From: an uncultured Gammaproteobacteria bacterium
GTDB taxonomy: Bacteria; Pseudomonadota; Gammaproteobacteria; Chromatiales; Chromatiaceae
DNA length: 41,384 nucleotides
Assembly (NCBI GenBank): GCA_937926265.1
Contig: CALAZS010000123.1
Span: 1-41,384, forward strand
Reading direction: 5' to 3'
This document shows, piece after piece, positions 15,097 to 23,792 of this stretch. How positions within the stretch are numbered: position 1 is the first letter of the stretch; every line of letters starts with the position of its first letter. The notes under the pieces are model-generated. The model was given only the letters and a program-made list of their open reading frames with translations, searched no databases and was not told the DNA's origin. The position numbers and the translations under genes were made by a program.

Positions 15097-16461
15097 TTAG
15101 GATGATTTTTCCGATGGTTTTTCAGGTGAACTTTCAGGTGATTTTTTATGCGATGAACGATTGTGAGGTCGCCTGTTTCCTGATCTATTAGCATGTCCTT
15201 TTCCAGAACCTTTGCCATGTTTTTTGTGACTGGTTTTTTTCTTGCTGCTGATTCGGTCGCTTTTATCGCGGCGTTTACGGCTTTTGGGATCAACTTCAGC
15301 TAACAGGTCTGTACTTACCGGCTTCATTTCGATCTTGGCATCGATGAAAGATTCAATTTCAGGTAATGAAAAAGCATAGGTTTCGCAGGCAAAGCTGATG
15401 GCATCACCACTGGCACCAGCCCGGGCGGTGCGGCCTATACGATGAACATAATCTTCAACATCTTCCGGCAAGTCATAGTTGATGACATGGCTGACATCAT
15501 GAATATGCAATCCGCGTGCAGCAACATCTGTTGCTACAAGAACATCGAGTTCACCATTTTGAAACCTTTTTAACAGGCTTAAACGTTTTTTCTGTGGAAC
15601 ATCACCGGAAAGAATGGCGGTCTTGATACCATTGCCTTCAAGAAAACCCCAGACTTCATCAGCAGCACGCTTGGTGTTAACAAACACAATGGTTCGGAAA
15701 GCGTCCATTTTCCTGAGAAGACCAATCAACAGGGGGATTTTTTCTTCATTGGCAACCATGTAGCCGGTTTGTTGAATCCGGTCGGCTGTCATTTCGGCTT
15801 CAATTTTTACCGTAACCGGGTTGTTCATGTGTTCGTAAGCTAACTCTGTAACACGGTATGACAGGGTGGCCGAGAATAACAGGCCCTGTCTTTTGTCAGG
15901 TGGTGGACAACGGCGAATAAGGTAACGAATATCCTTAATAAAGCCGAGGTCGAACATTCGGTCAGCTTCATCTAGTACAAGCACATCAATCGATTTGAGG
16001 TTGTAAAGATGCTGTTTGAAGAAATCTATCAGACGGCCGGGAGTGCCGATTAGTATATCCAGGCCTTCTTCAACCATTTTCTGCTGTTTGTCATATCCGG
16101 TACCACCAAATACAGCGCCAATTTTTAAATCGGTAAATTGGGCAAGTTGCTGCGCATCTTTTTCTATTTGAATGACAAGCTCACGGGTCGGTGCCAGCAT
16201 TAATGCCCTGGGCTGTTTTTTTTCTGTTTGTTTGGCCGGGGTTGATAAAAGTTTGTGTAAAGTTGCCAACACAAATGCTGCGGTTTTTCCGGTGCCTGTT
16301 TGAGCCTGTCCGGCAATGTCTTTACCCTGCAGGGCAAATGGCAGTGATTCAGCCTGGATAGGTGTGCAATAGGAAAAGCCGCTGGATTCAATACCTTGCT
16401 GAATGGCTGGTTCAAAATTGAATTGGCTAAACGGGGTCTTGCTGAGATGTTCTTGAGTCAT
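15097..16461 (-). CDS. rhlB: DEAD-box ATP-dependent RNA helicase RhlB
   Basis: A 454-residue DEAD-box helicase. Motifs: Q motif FSYCTPIQ, I AQTGTGKT, Ia PTRELV, II DEAD, III SAT, V VATDVAARGLHI, VI HRIGRTARAG. It resembles E. coli RhlB through both RecA domains (GYDKQ, FDLGFIKDIR, LSYRVTELAYE), and the locus is also that of E. coli, divergent from trxA-rho. RhlB unwinds RNA for RNase E in the degradosome. After about residue 385 comes a basic, low-complexity Lys/Ser/His tail of some 65 residues, longer than in E. coli, likely to bind RNA or RNase E. Confidence 0.92.
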   Translation of the reverse strand: MTQEHLSKTPFSQFNFEPAIQQGIESSGFSYCTPIQAESLPFALQGKDIAGQAQTGTGKTAAFVLATLHKLLSTPAKQTEKKQPRALMLAPTRELVIQIEKDAQQLAQFTDLKIGAVFGGTGYDKQQKMVEEGLDILIGTPGRLIDFFKQHLYNLKSIDVLVLDEADRMFDLGFIKDIRYLIRRCPPPDKRQGLLFSATLSYRVTELAYEHMNNPVTVKIEAEMTADRIQQTGYMVANEEKIPLLIGLLRKMDAFRTIVFVNTKRAADEVWGFLEGNGIKTAILSGDVPQKKRLSLLKRFQNGELDVLVATDVAARGLHIHDVSHVINYDLPEDVEDYVHRIGRTARAGASGDAISFACETYAFSLPEIESFIDAKIEMKPVSTDLLAEVDPKSRKRRDKSDRISSKKKTSHKKHGKGSGKGHANRSGNRRPHNRSSHKKSPESSPEKPSEKSS

Positions 16462-16630
16462 TCGCTAAGCATACCGTAAAACAAGAAAATTTACCCTCAT
16501 GCTTGCATTTAAAAGTCTTTTCATATGAAATAACGTCAGTTCGCAGGCAGTTCGATGAATTGTATGGCATTATTTCAGCCTGTGTACGTTGACTTACACT
16601 TTTAAATAATTCACAAATTTGGAGAAGCTA

Positions 16631-16960
16631 GTGAGCAGTGAACTCATTGTTCATGTCACCGATGATGCTTTTGATGAAAAAGTATTAAATGCCGGTGAAC
16701 CTGTATTAGTTGATTACTGGGCTGACTGGTGTGGTCCCTGTAAAATGATCGCGCCGATTCTTGATGAGATTGCCAGTGAATACCAGGGCAAATTGACCGT
16801 GGTAAAACTTAATATTGATGAGAACCCAAATACACCACCAAAGTATGGTATCCGTGGTATTCCTACCCTGATGCTGTTTAAAGATGGTGAACCTGAAGCA
16901 ACCAAGGTTGGCGCTGTTTCCAAATCACAGCTGGTTGCATTTATTGATAGCAATATCTAA
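16631..16960 (+). CDS. trxA: Thioredoxin
   Basis: A 109-residue thioredoxin with active site WCGPC in DYWADWCGPCKMIAP and the cis-proline segment GIPTLMLF. It reduces protein disulfides in the cytoplasm, for example ribonucleotide reductase and PAPS reductase. The GTG start at 16631 is chosen because GGAG lies 6 nt upstream and it yields the family N-terminus; an in-frame TTG four codons earlier overlaps that ribosome site. Downstream is rho and upstream is divergent rhlB, the same arrangement as in E. coli. Confidence 0.97.
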   Translation: MSSELIVHVTDDAFDEKVLNAGEPVLVDYWADWCGPCKMIAPILDEIASEYQGKLTVVKLNIDENPNTPPKYGIRGIPTLMLFKDGEPEATKVGAVSKSQLVAFIDSNI

Positions 16961-16967
16961 TAAAAAC

Positions 16968-16995
16968 TGGACGTATTCCGATAGCGTGCTAGACT
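16968..16995 (+). promoter_or_regulatory. Possible sigma-70 promoter of rho
   Basis: TGGACG (16968-16973) and TAGACT (16990-16995) match the -35 and -10 consensus at four of six bases each with a 16-nt spacer. It would give rho its own leader of about 100 nt, as in E. coli, where the leader serves Rho autoregulation. A partial dyad AGCGTGC/GTACGCT overlaps the -10. Confidence 0.35.
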
Positions 16996-17105
16996 CTCTG
17001 GTACGCTTAATTTCAAAGCGAAATCATTTATATCTCCTGAATTAATCAACCTGGTGATGAGCCCTCATTGCCAATTCATTATCCTGAAATTTTTCCTTTA
17101 ACACT

Positions 17106-18371
17106 ATGAATCTAACAGAACTCAAAAAAATGCCTATGCCGGATCTGCTCGAACTGGCAAATTCCATGAACATTGAAAATATTGGCCGCTCCCGTAAACA
17201 GGACGTTATTTTTGCAATACTCAAGAGTCATGCAAAAAAAGGCGAAGATATCTATGGTGACGGTGTATTGGAAATTCTTCAGGATGGTTTTGGCTTCCTG
17301 CGTTCTGCAGACAGTTCTTACCTTGCAGGCCCGGATGATATCTATGTTTCACCAAGCCAGATCCGACGTTTTAGTTTAAGAACTGGTGATACCATTGCCG
17401 GAAAAATCAGGCCACCAAAAGATAACGAACGTTATTTCGCGATGCTCAAAGTTAACGAGATTAACTATGACTCACCTGAAAATGCCAAGAGCAAAATTCT
17501 TTTTGAAAACTTTACGCCGTTATTTGCCAACAAGCAGTTAAAACTCGAGGTTGGAAACGGTAGTACCGAAGATATAACTGCCAGAACAATTGATCTGGTT
17601 GCACCCATCGGTAAAGGTCAGCGTGGCTTGATTGTTTCACCACCTAAAGCAGGTAAAACAATGATCCTGCAAAATATTGCGCAATCGATTGCGCATAACC
17701 ACCCGGAATGTTACCTGATCGTTCTGCTGATCGATGAAAGGCCGGAAGAGGTTACCGAGATGGCCCGTTCGGTTCGCGGTGAAGTGATTTCTTCGACATT
17801 TGATGAGCCGGCGGCGCGTCACGTTCAGGTTGCCGAAATGGTTATCGAGAAGGCCAAGCGCCTGGTCGAACACAAAAAGGATGTTGTTATTCTGCTTGAT
17901 TCCATCACTCGTCTTGCGCGTGCCTATAACACGGTAATTCCATCCTCCGGTAAAGTGCTAACCGGTGGTGTTGATGCTAACGCCTTGCATCGTCCAAAAC
18001 GTTTCTTTGGTGCTGCACGTAATGTTGAAGAGGGTGGCAGTCTGACGATTATCGCCACTGCACTGGTTGATACCGGTTCAAGAATGGATGACGTAATCTA
18101 CGAGGAATTCAAAGGCACCGGTAACATGGAGGTGCACCTGGATCGTCGTATTGCGGAAAAACGTATTTTCCCTGCGATCAATATCAACCGTTGCGGAACC
18201 AGGCGTGAAGATCTGTTAATGAAACCTGATGAACTGCAGAAAATGTGGATTCTCAGAAAAATTCTGCATCCTATGGATGAACTTGCGGCAATGGAATTTC
18301 TGTTCGACAAGCTCAAAGTTTCCAAAACCAATGATGAGTTCTTTGATTCAATGAAAGGTAAAGGACAGTAA
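17106..18371 (+). CDS. rho: Transcription termination factor Rho
   Basis: A 421-residue hexameric RNA translocase that ends transcription at Rho-dependent sites. The N-terminal helical part begins MNLTELKKMPMPDLLELA, followed by the RNA-binding cold-shock-like fold (EDIYGDGVLEILQDGFGFLRS), Walker A PPKAGKT, Walker B DVVILLDSITRLARAYN, the Q-loop and R-loop GSLTIIATALVDTGSRMDDVIYEEFKGTGN, and the C-terminal GRRxDLL-type element. Length and motifs are those of a standard, insert-free proteobacterial Rho. It follows trxA after 145 bp and ends before an interspersed repeat. Confidence 0.98.
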   Translation: MNLTELKKMPMPDLLELANSMNIENIGRSRKQDVIFAILKSHAKKGEDIYGDGVLEILQDGFGFLRSADSSYLAGPDDIYVSPSQIRRFSLRTGDTIAGKIRPPKDNERYFAMLKVNEINYDSPENAKSKILFENFTPLFANKQLKLEVGNGSTEDITARTIDLVAPIGKGQRGLIVSPPKAGKTMILQNIAQSIAHNHPECYLIVLLIDERPEEVTEMARSVRGEVISSTFDEPAARHVQVAEMVIEKAKRLVEHKKDVVILLDSITRLARAYNTVIPSSGKVLTGGVDANALHRPKRFFGAARNVEEGGSLTIIATALVDTGSRMDDVIYEEFKGTGNMEVHLDRRIAEKRIFPAININRCGTRREDLLMKPDELQKMWILRKILHPMDELAAMEFLFDKLKVSKTNDEFFDSMKGKGQ

Positions 18372-18388
18372 ATTTGCAGATTTGGATA

Positions 18389-18495
18389 TATAACCTCTCG
18401 AAGTTGATTTTGAGAAGTGTCAGCAGCATGGATGCTGCTGCCAAGCTCCAGGGAAGGATTTATGCGTCTTCGAAAAATTAATTAGAGAGGTTATA
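18389..18495 (+). repeat. Interspersed palindromic repeat, copy 2 (subfamily A)
   Basis: Arms TATAACCTCTC (18389-18399) and GAGAGGTTATA (18485-18495) are perfect; pairing continues after a short bulge with TTGATTTT against AAAATTAA, which needs a G-U pair. Inside is AGCAGCAT-GG-ATGCTGCT (18422-18439), then GCCAAGC, CAGGGAAGGATT and GCGTCTTC. It fills the gap between convergent rho and the nitroreductase gene. Confidence 0.8.
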
Positions 18496-18501
18496 AGTAA
18501 A

Positions 18502-19128
18502 CTAATCAATAAACTCAACAACCTCATCAAAACTCAAGCGATAGCGTGGCGTTTGTTCTCCTGCACGATATCCCAGTGCAACCAGCACTACAGCTTCATA
18601 CTTACTGGTATCTATTTCAAGCGCCTCTTCCACGGCCTGTTTCTGAAAACCTTCTATAGGACAACTATCAACACCAGCAGATGCCGCGCCTGTCATGATA
18701 TTACTCAGGGCTATATAGCACTGCTTGGAATCCCAGGCATAGTGATTGATAACCGGATCAATTTCACTGGCATAATGGACGGCATACTTTTCAATGTAAG
18801 CAGCTTCGGCTTCAGCTGACAAACCACGACGGTGAAACTGTTTTTTGACGTAATCTGAACCGGGCAGGGTGATATCTTTCTTTTCCAGAATAACAACCAC
18901 TGCACTGGAGTCGATTATCTGCGGTTGATCCCAACAGGCGCTTCTTAATTTTTCACGCACATCCATGTTCCGGATAACCAGGAATTTCCAGGGTTCCATA
19001 CCGAACGAGGAAGGTGATAACCGCGCACATTCCAAAATATCATGCAGGGTCTGATCCGGAATTTTCTTTGCCGGGTCAAACTTTTTGCAGGCATGTCGAA
19101 ATTGAAGCGCTTTTAAAACTTCGTTCAT
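18502..19128 (-). CDS. NAD(P)H nitroreductase (NfsB-like flavoprotein)
   Basis: A 208-residue FMN-dependent oxidoreductase of the nitroreductase superfamily. The FMN-binding N-terminal segment reads RHACKKFDPAKKIP, followed by LSPSSFGMEPWKFLVIRN, which is close to the NfsB/NfnB type. Near the C-terminus ALGYRAGEQ supplies another conserved FMN contact. The start at 19128 is used because GGAG lies 6 nt upstream; an ATG four codons earlier overlaps that site. In vivo substrates of such enzymes (quinones, nitroaromatics, pteridines) are not predictable from sequence. It is probably transcribed alone, since a terminator separates it from the upstream cytochrome gene. Confidence 0.88.
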   Translation of the reverse strand: MNEVLKALQFRHACKKFDPAKKIPDQTLHDILECARLSPSSFGMEPWKFLVIRNMDVREKLRSACWDQPQIIDSSAVVVILEKKDITLPGSDYVKKQFHRRGLSAEAEAAYIEKYAVHYASEIDPVINHYAWDSKQCYIALSNIMTGAASAGVDSCPIEGFQKQAVEEALEIDTSKYEAVVLVALGYRAGEQTPRYRLSFDEVVEFID

Positions 19129-19176
19129 TGTTATCTCCATTAATTGATTATCGTGATATTTTCACATAATTCAGGC

Positions 19177-19203
19177 AAAAAAAAGCACGGCCAAAGCCGT
19201 GCT
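19177..19203 (-). terminator. Intrinsic terminator of the cytochrome-DUF302 gene
   Basis: Minus-strand stem AGCACGGC/GCCGTGCT with a 4-nt loop is followed by eight T. It starts 30 bp after the cytochrome stop and lies just upstream of the nitroreductase gene. Confidence 0.92.
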
Positions 19204-19232
19204 ATTTAGTGAGTAAATACAAATTCTACTGG

Positions 19233-20351
19233 TTAGAATTCGCCGGTTGTACCTGCAACCATGATATCCAGCATGTTCTGGTTTACACGGATGGCGGTTT
19301 CAACCACTTCCTGTGGCAGGAAGTTGTTCTCAATGATGATATCCAGGTTAAGCATCATCAACTGAATCTTGCCTTGCTGATCTTCAACCATTGAGATACG
19401 GCATGGCATGTAACTCGCGAAGACGGGGTTGGCCATAACCATCAGGCGAGCATCCGTTGGTGTACAGAACTGGAAGATAGAGAGGTAAGGTGACTCGATA
19501 CCGCGTGCTTCAAGTTCTTTTGAAACATACTGCTGTGCCACCAGTTTCTGGTTAAGCTCAACCGCCTTGGAAAGCATTGCATCGATAGCATCTTGAACGC
19601 CAACACCTTCACCCAATGGCATTTGAACCACAGTCTGTTTGATGTCAGTGATGATCAGGTTGCTTTTCTCACGTGTTTCGGCAACGGCTTTTGATTTATT
19701 AATGTCGGCTTTGGCAACTTTTGGCAGCTGAACCTTGAAGCCGTCTTTAAAGCTCTCGTCATCCAGTGTTGCTATGAATGAAGTCAGGTTGGAAAGCTCA
19801 ACATCTTTTAGTTCATCAAATGTTTCATCATCTTCATCGTTGTCATGCAGACGGCTTTTGAACTGAAACATTTTCATGGACTGGTAAAGGTACTCGACAT
19901 GCTGACCGGCAAGTGGGGGAGCATCTTTCCTGGGGTTGCCGTAACCATCACGGGCATGACAGGTTTTACATTCATCCATGTAAATTTCTTCGCCCTCTTC
20001 TACGTTACCGCTGGACTGGGTTACGTTAAAGCTGGCATCAGGACGGATATCGATCATTGAAAGATAGGTAGAGATATCTTCAATGTCAGCATCGGTCATT
20101 TTGTCAATACTGGCAGTTTTGACCATCAGTGGGTTTTTACGCACTCCATCGCGATATTCCTTGGTAACTTTGATAAGGTATTCTTTAGGTAGACCAGCCA
20201 GTCGAGGCGAGAGTTTACCCGGAGTACCCTGACCAATGTTACCGTGACAGAGTGCGCAGCTTTTGTTGATTTCCTGACCGTTGGCCAGGTCAACAGCGTT
20301 CGCACTGAATGGCAAAACGGCAAGGAATAAAAGAGAGAGTAACTTTTTCAT
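19233..20351 (-). CDS. Periplasmic diheme cytochrome c fused to DUF302
   Basis: A 372-residue exported protein. A cleavable signal peptide (MKKLLSLLFLAVLPFSANA) is followed by two cytochrome c domains of c4/c553 type, with haem motifs CALCHG (about residue 32) and CKTCHA (about 133), each followed by PRLAG- or PPLAG-type segments. From about residue 230 a DUF302 domain is recognisable from CTPTDARLMVMANPVFASYMPC and the following strand. DUF302 proteins are frequent in sulfur oxidisers, but their function is unsettled. The gene is monocistronic, with its own terminator. In the divergent upstream gap TTGAT-N4-GTCAG (minus strand, 20455-20468) is only half of an Fnr/Anr box. A role in electron transfer in sulfur or redox metabolism is inferred. 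Confidence 0.85.
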   Translation of the reverse strand: MKKLLSLLFLAVLPFSANAVDLANGQEINKSCALCHGNIGQGTPGKLSPRLAGLPKEYLIKVTKEYRDGVRKNPLMVKTASIDKMTDADIEDISTYLSMIDIRPDASFNVTQSSGNVEEGEEIYMDECKTCHARDGYGNPRKDAPPLAGQHVEYLYQSMKMFQFKSRLHDNDEDDETFDELKDVELSNLTSFIATLDDESFKDGFKVQLPKVAKADINKSKAVAETREKSNLIITDIKQTVVQMPLGEGVGVQDAIDAMLSKAVELNQKLVAQQYVSKELEARGIESPYLSIFQFCTPTDARLMVMANPVFASYMPCRISMVEDQQGKIQLMMLNLDIIIENNFLPQEVVETAIRVNQNMLDIMVAGTTGEF

Positions 20352-20552
20352 TTCAATGTTTCCCTTGTTTGTGATGTTAATTGTTATGAATTATTGGTAT
20401 TTGTCAGAATTTTCTATTATAGGTGACAAATTTGATTTAGCCGACACTATATAGCTGACATAAATCAATTTATATGTGTTTTAACATTGTAATTCTATGG
20501 CTTGTCATAAAAAAAAATAATGATTTTTCGCAATTCTTAAGTAACTAAAGGC

Positions 20553-21227
20553 ATGAAACCACAAAAAGCAATGATTTTGGCGGCAGGCAGGGGGGAGCGA
20601 ATGCGTCCGCTGACGGACTCCATTCCAAAACCTTTGCTGGAAGTTGCCGGTCGTCCACTGATTCAGCATCACATCGAGGCACTGGTTCAGGCAGGTATAC
20701 AAGAACTGGTTATTAACCATGCGCACCTTGGGCATTTGGTGGAAGACTTTCTTGGAGACGGTCAACGCTTTGGTTGCCGAATTACCTACTCGCCCGAGGG
20801 ACATGGCCGGGCTCTTGAAACCGGAGGGGGTATTTTCAAAGTGCTGGACTGGTTCGAAGGCCTGCCTTTCCTGGTCGTCAACGGTGATATCTGGACAGAT
20901 ATGGCTTATGAAGAAATGGATATTTCTGAAGAGTTTGATGCACACCTCGTGATGGTCGATAACCCGTCACACAACCCTGAAGGTGATTTCATGCTCACCG
21001 ACAATCTTATATCTGAAACGGGTTCAGCTAAACTAACTTTTAGCGGTATTGGAATATATCAACCCCGGCTGTTCAAGGATTGTCAGCCCGGCAAGTTTCC
21101 GTTGGCACCTTTATTGAAACAGGCGATGTCCGGAGGCAGAGTCTCAGGTGAAAAATATTCCGGTCGCTGGATAGATGTGGGCACACCTGAAAGACTTAAA
21201 AAAATTAACGAGATGTTGATGCAATAA
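20553..21227 (+). CDS. murU: Nucleotidyltransferase, MurU-like (N-acetylmuramate alpha-1-phosphate uridylyltransferase)
   Basis: A 224-residue NTP-transferase with LAAGRGERMRPLTDSIPKPLLEVAGRPLI nucleotide and metal motif (positions 8 to about 36), VVNGDIWTD metal site and GRWIDVGTPERL at the C-terminus. Length and sequence fit MurU of the peptidoglycan recycling route known in Pseudomonas, which makes UDP-MurNAc from MurNAc-1-phosphate. Its usual partner, the sugar kinase AmgK, is not in this window; instead a GCS2-type ligase follows 3 bp later. Related sugar-1-phosphate guanylyl- or uridylyltransferases look similar, so the substrate is not certain. Confidence 0.75.
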   Translation: MKPQKAMILAAGRGERMRPLTDSIPKPLLEVAGRPLIQHHIEALVQAGIQELVINHAHLGHLVEDFLGDGQRFGCRITYSPEGHGRALETGGGIFKVLDWFEGLPFLVVNGDIWTDMAYEEMDISEEFDAHLVMVDNPSHNPEGDFMLTDNLISETGSAKLTFSGIGIYQPRLFKDCQPGKFPLAPLLKQAMSGGRVSGEKYSGRWIDVGTPERLKKINEMLMQ

Positions 21228-21230
21228 CAA

Positions 21231-22646
21231 ATGGGACAGGAAATATCAGACAGTTATTTTAGTCGCGAGGATTTTGAACATTTTTCTGATCACCTGCGCC
21301 GGGAAACTGAATTACTTCATCAGTGGATCAGTAATGGTGAAATGTCAGAGGGAAATTGCCAGGCTGGATTTGAACTTGAGGCCTGGTTACTGGACCGGGA
21401 TTTAAAACCGGCTGCCCGCAATGAAGAATTTCTTGGTGAGCTAGATAATCCAATGGCCGTTCCGGAGTTGGCGCAGTTTAATTTTGAGCTGAATGGTCAT
21501 CATCAGGATATAGAAGGAAAGGTTTTTAGTGTGCTTTTCCAGGAGATGACCAGGAACTGGCATCAATGTCAGCAGGTGGCTGAGAAACTCAATTTACATA
21601 TTGCCGCGATCGGTACATTGCCAACTGCAGATATGGAAGATTTCAGTATCCATAATATGTCGCAGCTGCAGCGGTACCGCGCGTTAAATGAGCAGGTATT
21701 GCGAATGCGCGAAGGCCGGCCGCTAAATTTTAAAATACAGGGCAGGGAAACACTCGAGTTTCACCATCCCGATGTGATGCTGGAAGCAGCCACAACATCT
21801 TTCCAGGTACACCTGCGCATGCCATTAAGCAAGGCGGTCAGACTTTATAATGCCAGTAAAATTGTGTCAGGACCAATGACAGCATTAACCGCCAATTCAC
21901 CGTATTTCCTGGGCAAAGACCTTTGGGCTGAGTCACGGGTTCCGGTGTTTGAACAGGCGGTTCAGGTGGGCCAGTCAGATCTGACAAAGCGGGTAAGCTT
22001 TGGTATTCGCTATGCTCATGAATCCATCATGGAAGTATTTGAGTCTAACCTGGCGCGCTATCCTATTATGCTGCCACGCGTTTTGGATGAGCCGGTTGAG
22101 ACCCTTGCGCATCTCAGGCTGCATAATGGCACGATCTGGCGCTGGAACAGGCCGCTGGTCGGCTTTGATGAAGACGGGACGCCCCATTTCAGACTGGAGC
22201 ACCGTTGCGTACCGGCGGGTCCAAGTCTGCAGGACTCAATTGCAAATGCCGCATTTTTCTATGGCATCGTGACATATCTGGCAGATCAGGATGAACCCTA
22301 TGAAAAACAGATTCCGTTTCACAACGTTCGCAATAACTTTTATGCCTGTGCCTACCATGGTTTCGATGCCGAGGTAATATGGCTGCATGGCAAGAGAATG
22401 CAGGTTAATGAGCTTTTATCACGGGAACTGCTTCCCAGGGCAAGACAGGGATTGTTGCAGCTTGGGGTTGATGAATCTGAAGTCTCATACTGGCTGGAGA
22501 TAGTTGAAGACAGAATTGCCAAAAAAGTTTCCGGTGCTGTCTGGCAGCGTCAATTCATTGCGAAAAGACATTCAATGCAGGAAATGCTGCAGCAATATAT
22601 TCAAAACCAGGTAACAGGGTTACCGGTAAATCAATGGGACCTTTAA
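21231..22646 (+). CDS. Glutamate-cysteine ligase family (GCS2-type) carboxylate-amine ligase
   Basis: A 471-residue protein resembling the GCS2 superfamily. Recognisable are FELEAWLLD near residue 48 (an ATP/Mg-binding strand), QFNFELNGHHQDIEG, and the central AATTSFQVHLRMP and GPMTALTANSPYFLGK. Such enzymes ligate an amine to the gamma-carboxyl of glutamate or a related acid with ATP. It is not the E. coli GshA type. It lies 3 bp after murU and overlaps the next gene by 13 bp, so the three are surely co-expressed. The neighbouring AspA/AstE-type amidohydrolase suggests a metabolite that is built and cleaved here, or an amide-linked cell-envelope component; the true substrate is unknown. Confidence 0.72.
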   Translation: MGQEISDSYFSREDFEHFSDHLRRETELLHQWISNGEMSEGNCQAGFELEAWLLDRDLKPAARNEEFLGELDNPMAVPELAQFNFELNGHHQDIEGKVFSVLFQEMTRNWHQCQQVAEKLNLHIAAIGTLPTADMEDFSIHNMSQLQRYRALNEQVLRMREGRPLNFKIQGRETLEFHHPDVMLEAATTSFQVHLRMPLSKAVRLYNASKIVSGPMTALTANSPYFLGKDLWAESRVPVFEQAVQVGQSDLTKRVSFGIRYAHESIMEVFESNLARYPIMLPRVLDEPVETLAHLRLHNGTIWRWNRPLVGFDEDGTPHFRLEHRCVPAGPSLQDSIANAAFFYGIVTYLADQDEPYEKQIPFHNVRNNFYACAYHGFDAEVIWLHGKRMQVNELLSRELLPRARQGLLQLGVDESEVSYWLEIVEDRIAKKVSGAVWQRQFIAKRHSMQEMLQQYIQNQVTGLPVNQWDL

Positions 22647-23680
22647 AATTCATGTTGGCTGAGCTGGACTATTTACCTGATGGCTTACTTGATAAAGAAG
22701 CCGGACAATTGCATGCAGTGTTGGGCGGGCCGACACTGATCCACTTGCAGGGAAGGGAAAAACAACCACTGTTTGTCTCGGTGTTAATTCATGGCAATGA
22801 AACAGTTGGCTGGGAAGCGATTCGTCAATTATTACCCCGGTATGATGTGGCCGGAGGTGACAGGCCGTTACCCAGGTCCATCAGTCTGTTTATTGGAAAC
22901 ACGGCTGCAGCGGAAAAATCGCTGAGGTTTTTGCCGGGACAGCCAGACTACAACCGCGTCTGGCCGGGGTGTTCATCAGCACATGATAATCAGCATTTGC
23001 CTGAATACAGCCTGATGTTAAAGGTGTTGGAGCGGATGCGCAGCCTTGACGTCTTTGCCAGCATTGACCTGCACAATAATACCGGGATGAATCCACACTA
23101 CGCCTGCATCAATGTGGTGGAGAATCGCTTTATGCAGTTGGCGACACTCTTTAGCAGGACTGTCGTATATTTTACGGAGCCATGCATGGTGGCTTCGATG
23201 GCGATGTCAAAACTATGTCCGTCCGTGACACTGGAGTGTGGCAAGGTAGGTTCCAGCCATGGTCCTGAGCATGCTGCTGAGTTTGTCGACGCCTGCCTGC
23301 ATTTAAACGAAATTGCCAACACAGCAGTACCAAAACACGATATTGATTTGTTCCACACGGTAGCGGCAGTGAAAATTCCGGAAGATATAAAGTTCGGTTT
23401 TGATGAAGAAGATGTAGAGCTTTTTTTTCCTGCGGATATTGAACACCTGAACTTCAGGGAACTGGCTGCAGGCAGTTATTTTGGCAGTATTTCCGGTATT
23501 GAGCGCATTCCTCTTCAACTCACTGGAGAGGATGGTGAAATTGAGCCCGAACAGTATTTTTCACTTAATGACCAGGACATTGTCGTTAACAAGGCGGTGA
23601 TGCCTTCCATGCTGACCCGAAACGAAACTGTTATCAGGCAAGACTGCCTTTGTTACCTGATGGAAAGGTACAAAATTTAA
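22634..23680 (+). CDS. Succinylglutamate desuccinylase/aspartoacylase family hydrolase (M14-like)
   Basis: A 348-residue zinc amidohydrolase of the AstE/AspA branch of M14. The zinc site is read as HGNE (about residue 53) and the later DLHNNTG histidine; GNTAAAEKSLRF-x4-PDYNRVWPG holds the substrate-binding Arg region; TLECGKVGSSHG provides the catalytic Glu. The C-terminal domain is specific to AstE/AspA-like proteins. The start overlaps the GCS2 gene by 13 bp; a second ATG at 22652 is possible. The family removes N-acyl groups from amino acids, but this protein is in neither an arginine-catabolic (ast) operon nor another diagnostic context. The stop codon overlaps the start of a small Cys-rich frame (TAATG). 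Confidence 0.8.
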   Translation: MGPLKFMLAELDYLPDGLLDKEAGQLHAVLGGPTLIHLQGREKQPLFVSVLIHGNETVGWEAIRQLLPRYDVAGGDRPLPRSISLFIGNTAAAEKSLRFLPGQPDYNRVWPGCSSAHDNQHLPEYSLMLKVLERMRSLDVFASIDLHNNTGMNPHYACINVVENRFMQLATLFSRTVVYFTEPCMVASMAMSKLCPSVTLECGKVGSSHGPEHAAEFVDACLHLNEIANTAVPKHDIDLFHTVAAVKIPEDIKFGFDEEDVELFFPADIEHLNFRELAAGSYFGSISGIERIPLQLTGEDGEIEPEQYFSLNDQDIVVNKAVMPSMLTRNETVIRQDCLCYLMERYKI

Positions 23681-23748
23681 TGCCGGAATGTCAGGGTGAA
23701 AACTGTGCGCTGTGTGAAGCCGGCCATCCCAAGCAACAAGTGGTTTAA
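23680..23748 (+). CDS. Possible 22-residue Cys-rich microprotein
   Basis: An ATG overlapping the stop of the hydrolase gene (TAATG) opens a 22-codon frame, MPECQGENCALCEAGHPKQQ and two valines, ending in TAA. Four potential metal ligands are spaced C-x4-C-x2-C-x3-H. The overlap would allow translational coupling without its own ribosome site. The frame is too short to judge by length and may be chance; the concentration of Cys and His in so few codons, directly coupled to a zinc enzyme, is the reason for listing it. Confidence 0.35.
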   Translation: MPECQGENCALCEAGHPKQQVV

Positions 23749-23792
23749 GAAACGTTCTTCAGCAATACCAGATTTCTCTGTATTGGACTTCT

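Noticed and set aside
20455..20468. Fnr/Anr box upstream of the cytochrome-DUF302 gene
   Set aside because: Only one half-site (TTGAT) is intact; the other (GTCAG) matches three of five bases.
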